Below, piece by piece: positions 1 through 8,675 of a stretch of DNA of 64,000 nucleotides. Within the stretch, counting starts at the first letter, position 1; each line of letters opens with the position of its first letter. The translations under genes were made by a program, and so were the position numbers. The DNA is from an uncultured Bryobacteraceae bacterium (GTDB taxonomy: Bacteria; Acidobacteriota; Terriglobia; Bryobacterales; Bryobacteraceae), in assembly GCA_938027685.1 (NCBI GenBank), contig CALJAM010000022.1, positions 124,001-188,000 of the forward strand, read 5' to 3'. The notes below the pieces were generated by a model. The model had not been told where the DNA came from, did not search any database, and was given only the letters and a program-made list of their open reading frames with translations.

Positions 1-300
1 TTGCACGACGCGGTCAAGGTTGGCGTGCGCAAGCCGCGGCTCGGCCCCGGTGCCGCGCAAGTGGTTCACCAGGCGGCGGAGATTCTTGAGATGGAAGTTC
101 GCGTCCAGCGTCAGCAGCCCGCCGTGACAGGAGGCACATTCCTCGCCGCGGTGCGTCGAAACCCGCCACCGGTCGTAACTGGGCCGGATCTCGTGACAGC
201 GGGCGCAGGAGGCGCCGCCCGCGCCGTGGTAGATCACGCCCGCCAGGGGCATCAGCAAGACCGCGGGGAGGAGCGCGAAAAACCATTTCTTGCCCCTCAT
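1..300 (-). CDS. NapC/NirT-like multihaem cytochrome c, partial
   Basis: The reading frame starts at an ATG (298-300) and runs off the left edge, so only the first 100 residues are visible. It begins with a short basic stretch and one hydrophobic segment (about residues 6-24), an uncleaved anchor or signal. Two haem-binding CxxCH motifs follow, CARCH near residue 32 and CASCH near residue 55. That spacing resembles membrane-anchored NapC/NirT quinol-oxidising cytochromes. It begins 2 bp after the stop of the GMC dehydrogenase gene, so it is probably the electron acceptor of that enzyme. The number of further haems cannot be known from this window. Confidence 0.75.
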   Translation of the reverse strand, partial: MRGKKWFFALLPAVLLMPLAGVIYHGAGGASCARCHEIRPSYDRWRVSTHRGEECASCHGGLLTLDANFHLKNLRRLVNHLRGTGAEPRLAHANLDRVVQ

Positions 301-302
301 GT

Positions 303-1955
303 TCAACCTCTCGCGAGCCGGTCCCGCCAATCGCGCACCATCTGCGCCGAGGCCCAATACGCGACGGCCATGATGGTCAGCACCGGGTTGAAGCCGCCGT
401 TGGTGACATGGACGCTGGCGTCGACGACATAGACGTTGTCCGTGTCGTGCACCCGGCAGTAGCGATCGACCACCGAAGTCTTGGGATCGTTGCCCATGCG
501 GCAGGTGCCGGCCTGGTGCTGGCCGCCGCTCAGTCCCGGGCCCGGGATGCGCTTCCAGGTGCGGATGGCTCCGGCTTCCTTGAGCCAGCGCTCAGCCTGA
601 TCGGCTATGTAGCGGCATATTTCCAGGGTGTGCGGATGCTTGCGGCCCGAAAGACGCGCCACCGGTATGCCCCAGTAGTCCTTGACCTTCGGATCCACCT
701 GCACGCGGGCGTCAAAGACCGGCATTTCCTGCACCGGCCCCTGCACCATGATGCTGCGCCGGTACCAACGCCGCATGAAGTCCTTGTGCGCGCGTCCCCA
801 GCGCGGCACGTCCGGCGGCATGCGGCCGATGAACTGGTAGGGGAGGCGGATGAATTCATTGGCCAGCATAGCCCCGCCGCGCAGACCGGGGATGCCGTGG
901 TTGAAGTCGCAAATCGCGATCGAAGCCCCTGGTCCCAGATCATCGTAAGTGACCTGCTCGAACAATCCCACGGCGCCGCAGTAAGAATGCCCTTGCAGGT
1001 TGCGCCCCACCCAGTCGTAGCGGTTGCCGATGCCGTTGGGGAACAGCCGGCTTTTCGAGTTCAGCAACAGGCGGGCCGATTCGATCGCGCCGCAGCAGAC
1101 CACCACCAGGTCGGCCGTCTGCGTCTGCAGCCGGTCCTTGGCATCGTAGTACGCTACGCCACGCGCGCGTCCGCGATCGTCCACCAGGATCTCCTTGGCC
1201 ACGCACTCGGTTCGCAGCTCGCAGTTGCCGGTCGCCAGCGCCTTCGGGATCACCGTGTTCTGCGTGCCGTTCTTGGCGTCCACCTCGCAGATGAACCCCA
1301 CGCACCACCGGCAGCGCATGCACGCGGGGCGCCCGTTGTACGGCACGCTGTTGCGCAGCATGGGAATGTCGAAGGGATGCCAGCCGAGTCGCTTCGCGGC
1401 GGGCTCCAGGATCTCGTGCTCCCGCGGGCGCGGTTTCAAGGGGGGCATGGGCAGCGGCTTGCGGCGGGGAGCATGGAAGGGATCGGGCGAGACGTCGCCC
1501 GAGACGCCGATTTCGTATTCGGCTTTCTCGTAGTAGGGCTCCAGATCCTGGTACGTGATGGGCCAATCCTCGAGCGTAGAGCCCTCCGGGCAGCCGTAGA
1601 TGGAGCGCATCCGAAAGTCCTGCTCCATGAAACGCCAGGCCATAGCCCCGTAGGTGAGCGTGCCCCCGCCCACGCAGGCCGCGTTGTTGTGGTAGCCCGG
1701 CTCGGAGGCGCGAACGATGCGCTCGGTTCCGTCCGGCTCGACGACGACCCGCGGGTGCCGCTCGTCGTCGGGCCCCGTTCCATTGCCGAGCACGGTCGTG
1801 CGTTGGTTGCGGAGGTCGTCCTTGCGGCAGTCCCAGGCGGTGAGCCACTTGCCACGTTCCAGCAGCACCACGCTGAAGCCCGCCTCGGCCAGCTCCTTCG
1901 CCACGATGCCGCCGCCGGCGCCGGCCCCGACGATGACGGCGTTCACGTGTCTCAT
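303..1955 (-). CDS. GMC-family oxidoreductase (gluconate 2-dehydrogenase-like flavoprotein subunit)
   Basis: A 550-residue FAD-dependent alcohol/sugar dehydrogenase. The dinucleotide-binding glycine motif VGAGAGGG lies at about residues 9-16. The C-terminal GMC domain carries the HQAGTCRMG block (near 480) and NGGFNP block (near 518), which supply the usual His/Asn catalytic pair. A cysteine cluster (C212, C215, C218, C223) is seen in many gluconate/fructose dehydrogenase-type large subunits. Its start overlaps the small-subunit gene by an ATGA (1952-1955) and the cytochrome gene follows at once. The three genes therefore look like a periplasmic dehydrogenase complex feeding the respiratory chain. 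The substrate cannot be told from sequence; a sugar or sugar acid is likely. Confidence 0.85.
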   Translation of the reverse strand: MRHVNAVIVGAGAGGGIVAKELAEAGFSVVLLERGKWLTAWDCRKDDLRNQRTTVLGNGTGPDDERHPRVVVEPDGTERIVRASEPGYHNNAACVGGGTLTYGAMAWRFMEQDFRMRSIYGCPEGSTLEDWPITYQDLEPYYEKAEYEIGVSGDVSPDPFHAPRRKPLPMPPLKPRPREHEILEPAAKRLGWHPFDIPMLRNSVPYNGRPACMRCRWCVGFICEVDAKNGTQNTVIPKALATGNCELRTECVAKEILVDDRGRARGVAYYDAKDRLQTQTADLVVVCCGAIESARLLLNSKSRLFPNGIGNRYDWVGRNLQGHSYCGAVGLFEQVTYDDLGPGASIAICDFNHGIPGLRGGAMLANEFIRLPYQFIGRMPPDVPRWGRAHKDFMRRWYRRSIMVQGPVQEMPVFDARVQVDPKVKDYWGIPVARLSGRKHPHTLEICRYIADQAERWLKEAGAIRTWKRIPGPGLSGGQHQAGTCRMGNDPKTSVVDRYCRVHDTDNVYVVDASVHVTNGGFNPVLTIMAVAYWASAQMVRDWRDRLARG

Positions 1956-2488
1956 GTTCGTTCCTCCTTGTGGGAACCGGCGCTCAGGTCATAGTGCTCG
2001 CGGCCGCGCACCGGCGCCGGCGGCACCCCCAGCATGCGCCAACTGACATAGTCGCGGTTGCCCCCGTGGCGCGGATCGCCGTAGAAGCCCTGCATGGTGT
2101 GCTCGATGACGAGATCGAAGAACCTTTTCAACTCGCCCTCGAGGCTTTCCAACACCGCCGTCTGCTCGTCGAACTTGAGCTCCGCGAACCGACGGTTGCG
2201 GCGTTGCCGGCAGAGTTCGTCCAACTGGGCCAACCCCCTCCGGTACAAGGACTGGTGGCGCCGAAAATGTCCCATCAAGTGGCGGTCGATGTAGTGAATG
2301 ACGCCGGCTTGCGCCGCGCCCGGATCCTCGTCGGCCGGGATGATCTGCTCGCAAAGTGCGATGACCGTTTCGGCCTCCTGCGGTGTGAAGAACAGCCAGG
2401 GCCGCGCCCGGCCGCAGCCGGTGAGCGCGAGCGCGGCCCCGCAAGCCGAGCCGAGAAAATGACGTCGCGATCCCCGTTTCCGTGCCAT
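1952..2488 (-). CDS. Gluconate 2-dehydrogenase subunit 3-family protein, Tat lipoprotein
   Basis: A 178-residue small subunit of a GMC dehydrogenase complex. I chose the ATG at 2486-2488 because the protein then opens with a twin-arginine motif (SRRHFLG) and a lipobox ending LTGC at residue 25, and a GGAG lies just upstream. A longer frame to 2722 is only an upstream extension. The Tat signal fits co-export with the folded FAD subunit. The body (residues 40-170) is helical and matches the Gluconate_2-dh3 pattern, including FFTPQEAE and LCEQIIPAD. It overlaps the GMC gene by 4 bp, so the two are translationally coupled. Confidence 0.8.
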   Translation of the reverse strand: MARKRGSRRHFLGSACGAALALTGCGRARPWLFFTPQEAETVIALCEQIIPADEDPGAAQAGVIHYIDRHLMGHFRRHQSLYRRGLAQLDELCRQRRNRRFAELKFDEQTAVLESLEGELKRFFDLVIEHTMQGFYGDPRHGGNRDYVSWRMLGVPPAPVRGREHYDLSAGSHKEERT

Positions 2489-2580
2489 GGTCTCCGGAAG
2501 TCCACGAAAGTACCACAACCCGGATAAGCGACGAGCGGGCCCCTCACGGGAGCCTGAGCCCGAGCCGTTACAATGACGGG

Positions 2581-4629
2581 TTGAGCGACAATCCCCTGCT
2601 CGAGATCCGCGTTCCGGTTCCCTTCGATCGAATCCACGCGTCCCACGTCGAGCCTGCCTTCGCCGCCTTGCTGGAGGACGCGCGCCGACGCTTGACCGAA
2701 ATCGGCTCCGACGGGCGGCCACGGACCTACCAGAACACCCTGGGCGCGCTGGACGCGCTAACCGCTCGGCTGGATTACGCGCTCGAGGTCGTGCGCCATC
2801 TGGAATCGGTGGCGACGTATCCCGAGCTGCGCGAAGCTTACAACAGGATCCAGCCGCAGACCAGCGACTTTTATGCCGGCATCCCCCTCGATGAGCCCCT
2901 GTGGCGCGCCTTGCAGACCTATGCTTCCTGCGAAGAAGCGCGCCTTCTGGAAGGCGCGCGGAGGCGTTTCCTTGAAAAGACCCTGGATAACTTCCGCCGC
3001 CACGGCGCCGCCCTACCTGCCGAGGGCAAGGCTCGCCTTCGCGAGATCGAAGTCGAGCTGGCCGAGCTGACCACCCGCTTCTCCCAGAACGTGCTCGACT
3101 CGACGAACGCTTTCGAACTGGTGATCGCGGAGGAGAGCCGCCTGGCCGGTCTGCCGCCCAGCGCTCGGGCCGCCGCGCGCCAGAGCGCGGCCGAAAAAGG
3201 CCTCGCAGGTTGGCGTTTCACTCTTCAGCAGCCCAGCTACACGGCTCTGATGACATACCTGGATGATGCGGCTCTTCGACGTCAGGTCTACACGGCCTAC
3301 CACACGCGGGCCGTGGCCGATCCCTGGGACAACAGGCCGTTGGTTGCGCGCATCCTCGAGCTGCGGCGCCGGAAGGCCGCGCTCCTCGGGTACCCGAATT
3401 TTGCCGCCCTCGTGCTTGAGGACCGCATGGCGCGTTCGCCGGAGCGCGTACGCGAATTCCTCGAGGACCTGCGCCGCCGCACCGAACCCGCTTTTCGCAG
3501 GGAGGCGGCGGAACTCGCGGCCCTCCGCCGCGAGCTGGAGGGCGAGCAGGCGGCTCCCTTAGAGGCGTGGGACCTGGCCTATTACGCCGAAAAACTGCGT
3601 GCCGCCCGCTTCGGCTTCGACGAGGAGGCCCTCCGGCCGTACTTCCCGCTGGAACAAGTCGTCGACGGAATGTTTCGGCTGGCCGAGCGCCTCTTCGGCA
3701 TCCGTATCGAGCCCGGCGACGATGCCCCGGTCTGGGATCCCCACGTGCGCTACTACCTCGTGCGGGACGCCGACGGCGCCACGCTCGGCGCCTTTTACGC
3801 CGACTGGCACCCGCGCGAAAACAAACGTGGCGGCGCGTGGATGACGCCGCTGTTGACCGGAGGTCCGTCGCCCGCCGGCCCTCTGCCCCATGTGGGCGCG
3901 ATCTGCGGCAATGTGACGCCGCCCGTGGACGGCCGTCCCGCCCTGCTCACCCATCGCGAGGTGGAGACCCTGTTCCACGAATTCGGACACCTGCTGCATC
4001 ACTGCCTGAGCCGCGTCGAGGTGCGCACGCTGGCGGGCACGAACGTCGCCTGGGACTTCGTCGAACTGCCCTCCCAGATCATGGAGAACTGGTGCTGGGA
4101 GCGCGAGGCGCTGGATCTGTTCGCACGGCACTGGGAGACGGGCGAACCCTTGCCTGAGGATCTGTTCGCCCGCATGAGGCGTGCGCGGACCTTCCGCGCC
4201 GCGACCGCCCAAATGCGGCAGCTCGGTTTCGCCTGGCTGGATCTGATGCTCCACACCGAGTACGATCCCGCGCTGCACGGCGATCCGGTCGATTACGGGC
4301 GACGCCTTCTGCAGGCGTTTTCTCCCGTGCCCCTCCCGCGGGAGCACGCGCTGATTGCCTCGTTCACTCACCTTTTCGCGGAGCCGGTGGGCTACGGGGC
4401 GGGCTACTATTCCTACAAGTGGGCCGAGGTTCTCGATGCGGACGCTTTCACGCGTTTCCGCCGCCAGGGACTGCTCGATCCCGAAGTGGGGCGTAGCTTC
4501 CGGTGCTGGATCCTGGAACGCGGCGACAGCGAGGACCCCGTCGTGCTCTATCGAGGCTTCATGGGTCGCGACCCCGATCCCACGGCCCTTTTGCAGCGGC
4601 TGGGCTTGCTAGAACAAACCGGGGGCTGA
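2581..4629 (+). CDS. prlC: M3-family oligopeptidase (oligopeptidase A type)
   Basis: A zinc metallopeptidase of the thimet/oligopeptidase A family, about 682 residues, normal for the family. The HExxH zinc motif is in LFHEFGHLLHH near residue 466. Flanking blocks (ENKRGGAWM, VELPSQIMENWCWE, GYGAGYYSYKWAEVL) are those of E. coli PrlC. It degrades short peptides in the cytosol. I chose a TTG at 2581 because the product then begins SDNPLLEIRVPVPF, which lines up with the PrlC N terminus. The in-frame ATG at 2482 overlaps the divergent small-subunit gene and adds 33 residues of unlikely composition. A -10-like TACAAT (2569-2574) ends 6 nt before the TTG. Confidence 0.9.
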   Translation: MSDNPLLEIRVPVPFDRIHASHVEPAFAALLEDARRRLTEIGSDGRPRTYQNTLGALDALTARLDYALEVVRHLESVATYPELREAYNRIQPQTSDFYAGIPLDEPLWRALQTYASCEEARLLEGARRRFLEKTLDNFRRHGAALPAEGKARLREIEVELAELTTRFSQNVLDSTNAFELVIAEESRLAGLPPSARAAARQSAAEKGLAGWRFTLQQPSYTALMTYLDDAALRRQVYTAYHTRAVADPWDNRPLVARILELRRRKAALLGYPNFAALVLEDRMARSPERVREFLEDLRRRTEPAFRREAAELAALRRELEGEQAAPLEAWDLAYYAEKLRAARFGFDEEALRPYFPLEQVVDGMFRLAERLFGIRIEPGDDAPVWDPHVRYYLVRDADGATLGAFYADWHPRENKRGGAWMTPLLTGGPSPAGPLPHVGAICGNVTPPVDGRPALLTHREVETLFHEFGHLLHHCLSRVEVRTLAGTNVAWDFVELPSQIMENWCWEREALDLFARHWETGEPLPEDLFARMRRARTFRAATAQMRQLGFAWLDLMLHTEYDPALHGDPVDYGRRLLQAFSPVPLPREHALIASFTHLFAEPVGYGAGYYSYKWAEVLDADAFTRFRRQGLLDPEVGRSFRCWILERGDSEDPVVLYRGFMGRDPDPTALLQRLGLLEQTGG

Positions 4630-4676
4630 CCTCCGCTAGAGAGGGGAATGAGCGCTGATAGCCTCCCCGCTCGCGG

Positions 4677-5058
4677 GCCTGCCGGACTGTAAGCCGGTTT
4701 CTGTACCCTTGCGGGCGGCAGTCATTCCTCTGGGCCGCCCATTACTGAGCGGCTCTAGCGACCTACCCGGGAGTCAAACGGAGCGGGCCACTCCATCCTC
4801 CCCTATTTGGTCTTGCTCCGCGTGGGGTTTGCCCTGCCAGCCGGATTACTCCGGACTGCGGTGCGCTCTTACCGCACCTTTTCACCCTTACCGGACGGCG
4901 AACCGGATTCGCCGCCAGGCGGTATGTTTTCTGTGGCACTTTCCGTGAGACCCGCTTTGAGCGAGTCCCCCCGGCCGTTAGCCGGCACGCTGCCCTGTGG
5001 AGACCGGACTTTCCTCCCCCGGCCGAAGCCGGGAGCGACTGCCCGTCCGGCAGACCCA
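4677..5058 (-). ncRNA. rnpB: RNase P RNA, bacterial class A
   Basis: Catalytic RNA of ribonuclease P, which matures tRNA 5' ends. Read on the minus strand, the 5' part carries the universal GAGGAAAGTCCGG block (near 5012-5024) followed by CAGGGCAGCGTGCCGGCTAACGG-type sequence (I quote only its type), then AGAGCGCACCGC. The 3' part has ACAGAAACCGGCTTACAG near 4690-4707. The terminal P1 helix is formed by GTCTGCCGGAC (5045-5055) and GTCCGGCAGGC (4677-4687). Length of about 380 nt is typical. A TATAAT box sits just upstream. No protein-coding gene lies in 4630-5156. Confidence 0.95.
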
Positions 5059-5064
5059 CTTTCC

Positions 5065-5070
5065 ATTATA
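5065..5070 (-). promoter_or_regulatory. -10 box of the RNase P RNA gene
   Basis: On the minus strand this reads TATAAT, a perfect -10 hexamer. It lies about 7 nt before the inferred 5' end of the RNase P RNA, which agrees with the P1 helix boundary. The -35 region is weak (TTAAGA-like). Confidence 0.6.
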
Positions 5071-5156
5071 GTGCTCCTGCAGAAAGGTCTTAAGATCCGT
5101 TGCCTGTAGTATCCTAAGAGATCCGCTGTTGTCGAAGCTCGTCACGGAGGATGCCG

Positions 5157-8100
5157 ATGTTGCACACCCGAGCGCTGCGGTTGCTCGCCCTTGCTCTGGC
5201 TGGTGCAGTTGCTCTCTCCGCTCAGGGTTTGACTACCACGGCCACCAAGGATGACTGGGAAGAAATCAATTTCGCCTTCGATCGCGCCGTCCTCACCGAC
5301 GGCTATCCCAGCCTCCTGCGGCTGGCCGAACTGCTTCAAAAACACCCGGACTACAGGGTCCGGCTCATCGGACACGCTGATCATTACGGCCCCGATGCCT
5401 ACAACGAGAAACTAGGACGCGCCCGCGCCCAGACGGTGAAGGACTTCCTGGTCAAATACGGCGCGCGCGAAAACCAGATCACGATCGAAAGTCGCGGCGA
5501 GCAGCAGCCCAAAGTCTCCGGCCGGACGCGCGAGGGCCGCTGGATGAATCGCCGCGTCGAAATCATCGTGACCGACGCCCAGGGACGCACCATCAGCGCT
5601 GCCGGCATCGGTGAAGCGATCAAGGCCATCGAGGAATCCGAGCTCAAGAAGATCGCCGATTGCTGCGAGAGCGTCCTGCGCAAGCTCGACAAACTGGATG
5701 AAATCCTGGCTCTTCTGAAGGACCTGAAAGCGGAGAACGAAAGGCTCCGCAAGCAGGTCGCTGCGCTCGAGCAGGCGCAGGCCGAGGCTCGCAAGCAGGT
5801 GACCCAGCTTGCCGAGGCGCCTAAACCGCCTTCCGCCGCCGAGGTCTCCCAAGTGGCCGAAACCGCGGCCCGCAAGGCGGTCGAAGAAGCCCGGCCCAGC
5901 CGCTTCTCTTTACTCGGGCTGAATATCGGCCCCGCCTTGAACGAGAGCCTGTTCACGCCGCTGGGTCGCGGCAACCTCACCTTCACGGGCCGCGGCCGGT
6001 ATTTCGCGCCTTTCGGCAAGACCGAGATGCACGCGCTACAGGCCGAGGGCGAGTACCTCTATTACCGCGATCGGCAGGAAGGCCAGTTCGACATCGGTCT
6101 GGTGAACCGTTTCCGCACCATGCAGCTCGGCCTGTTCTCCTCCTTCAAGCACGTTTCCCTATCGGACCTGGGCGGCGGCACTCTGGGCCAGGCTGCCCTC
6201 ACCGTGGATTACCTGTTCAGCCGCGGCCGCTTCGGCATGTTCGGTACCAAAGGCTACCTGGACAACCGCGTCATCAGCCGCCGTCCGATCAATCCCGCCG
6301 CCACCGTCTGGGAGGAAAGCTACCTGAAGATTGTGGATCAGATCGGCGCTTCCGCCACGGTGGGCGCCTGGAAGGACGCATACTTCGACGCCAACTTCGG
6401 CGCGCTCTTCCGCCGCGGCGGGACCAACCGGCCGGGCGGCATCTTCCGTCTGGTGCAGCCGATCAACGAGCAGTGGGCTTTTACGGTCGAAGCCGGGTTG
6501 AACGAGACCATGGTGGGAGCCAAGAACACCGGGCGGCTGGCCGTGGGCCTTCAGTTCGGCAACTGGCTGCGCCCCAAGCAGTATCTGGAAGTCCGGCACC
6601 CGGTACCCGTCGAGATTCCGCGCCTGCGCTACGAGCTGCTCACGCGTCGGGTCCGTACGGGTAACTCGATCCCCGTCGCCGACGCCGGTCCCGACCAGAT
6701 CGGTGTGCCCGCTGGCACCATCCGCCTGGATGGTTCCGGTTCGTACGATCCCGACGGCGACCCGCTCACGTACGAGTGGACCCAGCTTGCCGGCCCGGCC
6801 GTCTCCATCAGCGGCAAGAACACGGCCGTCGCCACCTTTACGGCGACCGAAGGGCAGTCGTACCGCTTCCGGCTGACGGTGAAGGACCCGCAGGGCGCCT
6901 CTGCCAGCGCCGCGGTTACCGTGACCACGGCCGCGCCGCTCGCCGTGCGCATCGTGCGGTTCACTGCCAACCCGTCCACGATCCGCGCCGGGCAGAGCTC
7001 GACGCTGGTCTGGCAGATCGAGAATGCGGAGAGCGCTGAAATCTCGGGCATCGGGCGCGTGGATCCGCGAGCCGGCACGACCACGGTGGCGCCGACCCGC
7101 ACTACGGAGTATCGTCTGACCGCTCGGAACCGCACCAGCGAGGTCAGCGAGACCGTGGTCGTCGTTGTCGAGCAGCCTCAAGTGCGCATTCTCAGCTTCT
7201 ACGCCAGCCCGACCAATATCATGGAGGGAGAGTCGTCCACCCTTCACTGGCAGACCGAGAACGCTGAGACTGTCACCATCAGCGGCATCGGCAATGTCGC
7301 CGCCGGCGGCTCCACCGCCGTTTCACCCAGCCGGACGACTACCTACACGCTGACGGCGCGCAATCCCTATGGTGAGGCCAGCGCGCAGGTTACCGTGCAG
7401 GTGACGCCCGGAACCCTGCCGCGCATTGTCCGCTTCGCCGCGGCGCCGCCGGAAATCGTCGCCGGAGAGACGTCCAACCTGTTCTGGGTGGTGGAGAACG
7501 CCGACGAAGTGTCGATTTCCGGCATCGGACGCGTGGAGACCGCAGGTTCGCGCGAGGTCGCGCCCACAACCACTACGACCTATACCCTCACGGCGCGCAA
7601 CCGCCGGGGCGAGATCAGTGCGACGGCCGCCGTAGCGGTCACGCCGCGCGTGCGCATTCTTTCCTTTACCGGCCGACCCGCCGAAATCAGGCCGGGTATG
7701 GCGGTGGTTCTCGATTGGGCGACCGAGAACGCCGTTTCGGCTTACATCTCGGGCGTAGGACCTGTAGCGCCCAGCGGCAGCACCATCGTTTACCCGAAGG
7801 AGACCACGACCTACGTGCTGACGGCGATCGGCAATCGCTCGCAGGATACCGCGCGCGTGACCATCACGGTGACCAAGCCCGAGCCTCCGCCTCCTCCGCC
7901 TCCGCCTCCCAAGGGCAACCCGCCCATCGCCGACGCGGGCAGGGACTTTGAAACGCTCTCCCGTGAGGTGCGATTGGACGGCACAGGCTCGAGAGATCCC
8001 GACGGAGGTCCCCTGACTTACTCCTGGCGTGTCGTGCAAGGAAGTGCCGTGATCATCAACGGCAATACGCCCACTCCGACCGTACAGCTCGTCGGGATGT

Positions 8101-8198
8101 CCGGCGATTACATCTTCGAGCTAACGGTTACAAACAAGGCAGGCTTGTCTAGCTCGGCCAGGGTGGTCGTGAGATTTCTGAGCGTCCGATCCTGGTAA
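5157..8198 (+). CDS. OmpA-family outer-membrane protein with PKD and tandem Ig-like domains
   Basis: An exported protein of about 1013 residues. The start is the second ATG (5157), 6 nt after GGAGG; the ATG at 5151 touches that site. A signal peptide (about residues 1-22, ending ALSAQ) comes first. Then follow an OmpA-like peptidoglycan-binding domain (about 36-135, with DRAVLTDGYP and LIGHAD), a coiled coil (160-235), a beta-rich segment of about 260 residues, a PKD/REJ-like domain (LDGSGSYDPDGDPLTYEW, about 505-595), four tandem Ig-like repeats, a proline-rich linker and a second PKD-like domain at the C terminus. OmpA domains more often sit at the C terminus. A role linking envelope and peptidoglycan or in surface adhesion is likely but unproven. 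Confidence 0.8.
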   Translation: MLHTRALRLLALALAGAVALSAQGLTTTATKDDWEEINFAFDRAVLTDGYPSLLRLAELLQKHPDYRVRLIGHADHYGPDAYNEKLGRARAQTVKDFLVKYGARENQITIESRGEQQPKVSGRTREGRWMNRRVEIIVTDAQGRTISAAGIGEAIKAIEESELKKIADCCESVLRKLDKLDEILALLKDLKAENERLRKQVAALEQAQAEARKQVTQLAEAPKPPSAAEVSQVAETAARKAVEEARPSRFSLLGLNIGPALNESLFTPLGRGNLTFTGRGRYFAPFGKTEMHALQAEGEYLYYRDRQEGQFDIGLVNRFRTMQLGLFSSFKHVSLSDLGGGTLGQAALTVDYLFSRGRFGMFGTKGYLDNRVISRRPINPAATVWEESYLKIVDQIGASATVGAWKDAYFDANFGALFRRGGTNRPGGIFRLVQPINEQWAFTVEAGLNETMVGAKNTGRLAVGLQFGNWLRPKQYLEVRHPVPVEIPRLRYELLTRRVRTGNSIPVADAGPDQIGVPAGTIRLDGSGSYDPDGDPLTYEWTQLAGPAVSISGKNTAVATFTATEGQSYRFRLTVKDPQGASASAAVTVTTAAPLAVRIVRFTANPSTIRAGQSSTLVWQIENAESAEISGIGRVDPRAGTTTVAPTRTTEYRLTARNRTSEVSETVVVVVEQPQVRILSFYASPTNIMEGESSTLHWQTENAETVTISGIGNVAAGGSTAVSPSRTTTYTLTARNPYGEASAQVTVQVTPGTLPRIVRFAAAPPEIVAGETSNLFWVVENADEVSISGIGRVETAGSREVAPTTTTTYTLTARNRRGEISATAAVAVTPRVRILSFTGRPAEIRPGMAVVLDWATENAVSAYISGVGPVAPSGSTIVYPKETTTYVLTAIGNRSQDTARVTITVTKPEPPPPPPPPPKGNPPIADAGRDFETLSREVRLDGTGSRDPDGGPLTYSWRVVQGSAVIINGNTPTPTVQLVGMSGDYIFELTVTNKAGLSSSARVVVRFLSVRSW
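6945..7871 (+). repeat. Four tandem Ig-like coding repeats of about 78 codons
   Basis: Units begin near 6945, 7182, 7419 and 7650, a period of 231-237 bp. Each encodes a module opening with VRIV/LxF, a WxxEN core, an ISGIGxV strand and a TTTYxLTAxN strand. Copies are diverged at protein level, so this is an old domain duplication within the OmpA-family gene. A proline-codon run (near 7885-7910) follows. Confidence 0.85.
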
Positions 8199-8220
8199 TT
8201 CCGCAGGAGCACAGTGAGCG

Positions 8221-8251
8221 GGGGCGACGCGGTCTCAACGCGCTTCGCCCC
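8221..8251. terminator. Hairpin between convergent genes
   Basis: GGGGCGA-CGCG pairs with CGCG-(CT)-TCGCCCC around a 7-nt loop. It lies in the 57-bp gap between the convergent ompA-family and ndk stop codons. There is no U tract on either strand, so it may be a bidirectional stop or simply a 3'-end stabilising stem. Confidence 0.5.
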
Positions 8252-8255
8252 TGAC

Positions 8256-8675
8256 TTAGCCCAGTAACTCCACGCCGGGGAAAAAGTAGCCAAGCTCGAA
8301 GCGGGCGGTTTCGGGTCCGTCGGAGCCGTGCACCGCGTTGCGCTCGATGTTGGAGCCGAACAAACGGCGGATGGTGCCTTCCGGGGCCTGGGCGGGATCG
8401 GTGGGACCCATCAGGTCCCGCCACTTCTGAATCGCCCCATCGGCCTCCAATGCCATGACGATCACGGGCCCTTCGGTCATGAAACGGCAGAGGGAATCGA
8501 AGAAGGGTTTCTCGCGATGCACGGCGTAGAAGCCTTCGGCCTGCGCGCGCGTGAGCCTGAGGAGACGCATGGCCAGGATGCGGAAACCCGCCTGCTCGAT
8601 CATGCTCAGGATGGCGCCCGCGCGGCGCGCGGCGATGGCGTCCGGTTTGATGATGGCCAGGGTTCGCTCGATCAC
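8256..8675 (-). CDS. ndk: Nucleoside diphosphate kinase
   Basis: Transfers the gamma phosphate between nucleoside triphosphates and diphosphates through a phosphohistidine. At 139 residues it is normal length. I chose a GTG (8673-8675) because GAGGAG lies 6 nt upstream and the product begins [13 protein letters not shown], the family N terminus. Active-site histidine is H116 in NAVHGSDG. The preceding sucD stop lies inside this start region (8672), so ndk is translationally coupled to sucCD. That pairing is functionally sensible, since succinyl-CoA synthetase and Ndk exchange GTP/ATP. Confidence 0.95.
   Translation of the reverse strand: MIERTLAIIKPDAIAARRAGAILSMIEQAGFRILAMRLLRLTRAQAEGFYAVHREKPFFDSLCRFMTEGPVIVMALEADGAIQKWRDLMGPTDPAQAPEGTIRRLFGSNIERNAVHGSDGPETARFELGYFFPGVELLG

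Noticed and set aside
408-1994. 528-residue frame on the plus strand opposite the GMC gene
   Set aside because: Antisense shadow at high GC; Arg/His/Ala-rich product with no domain, while the minus strand encodes a clear FAD enzyme.
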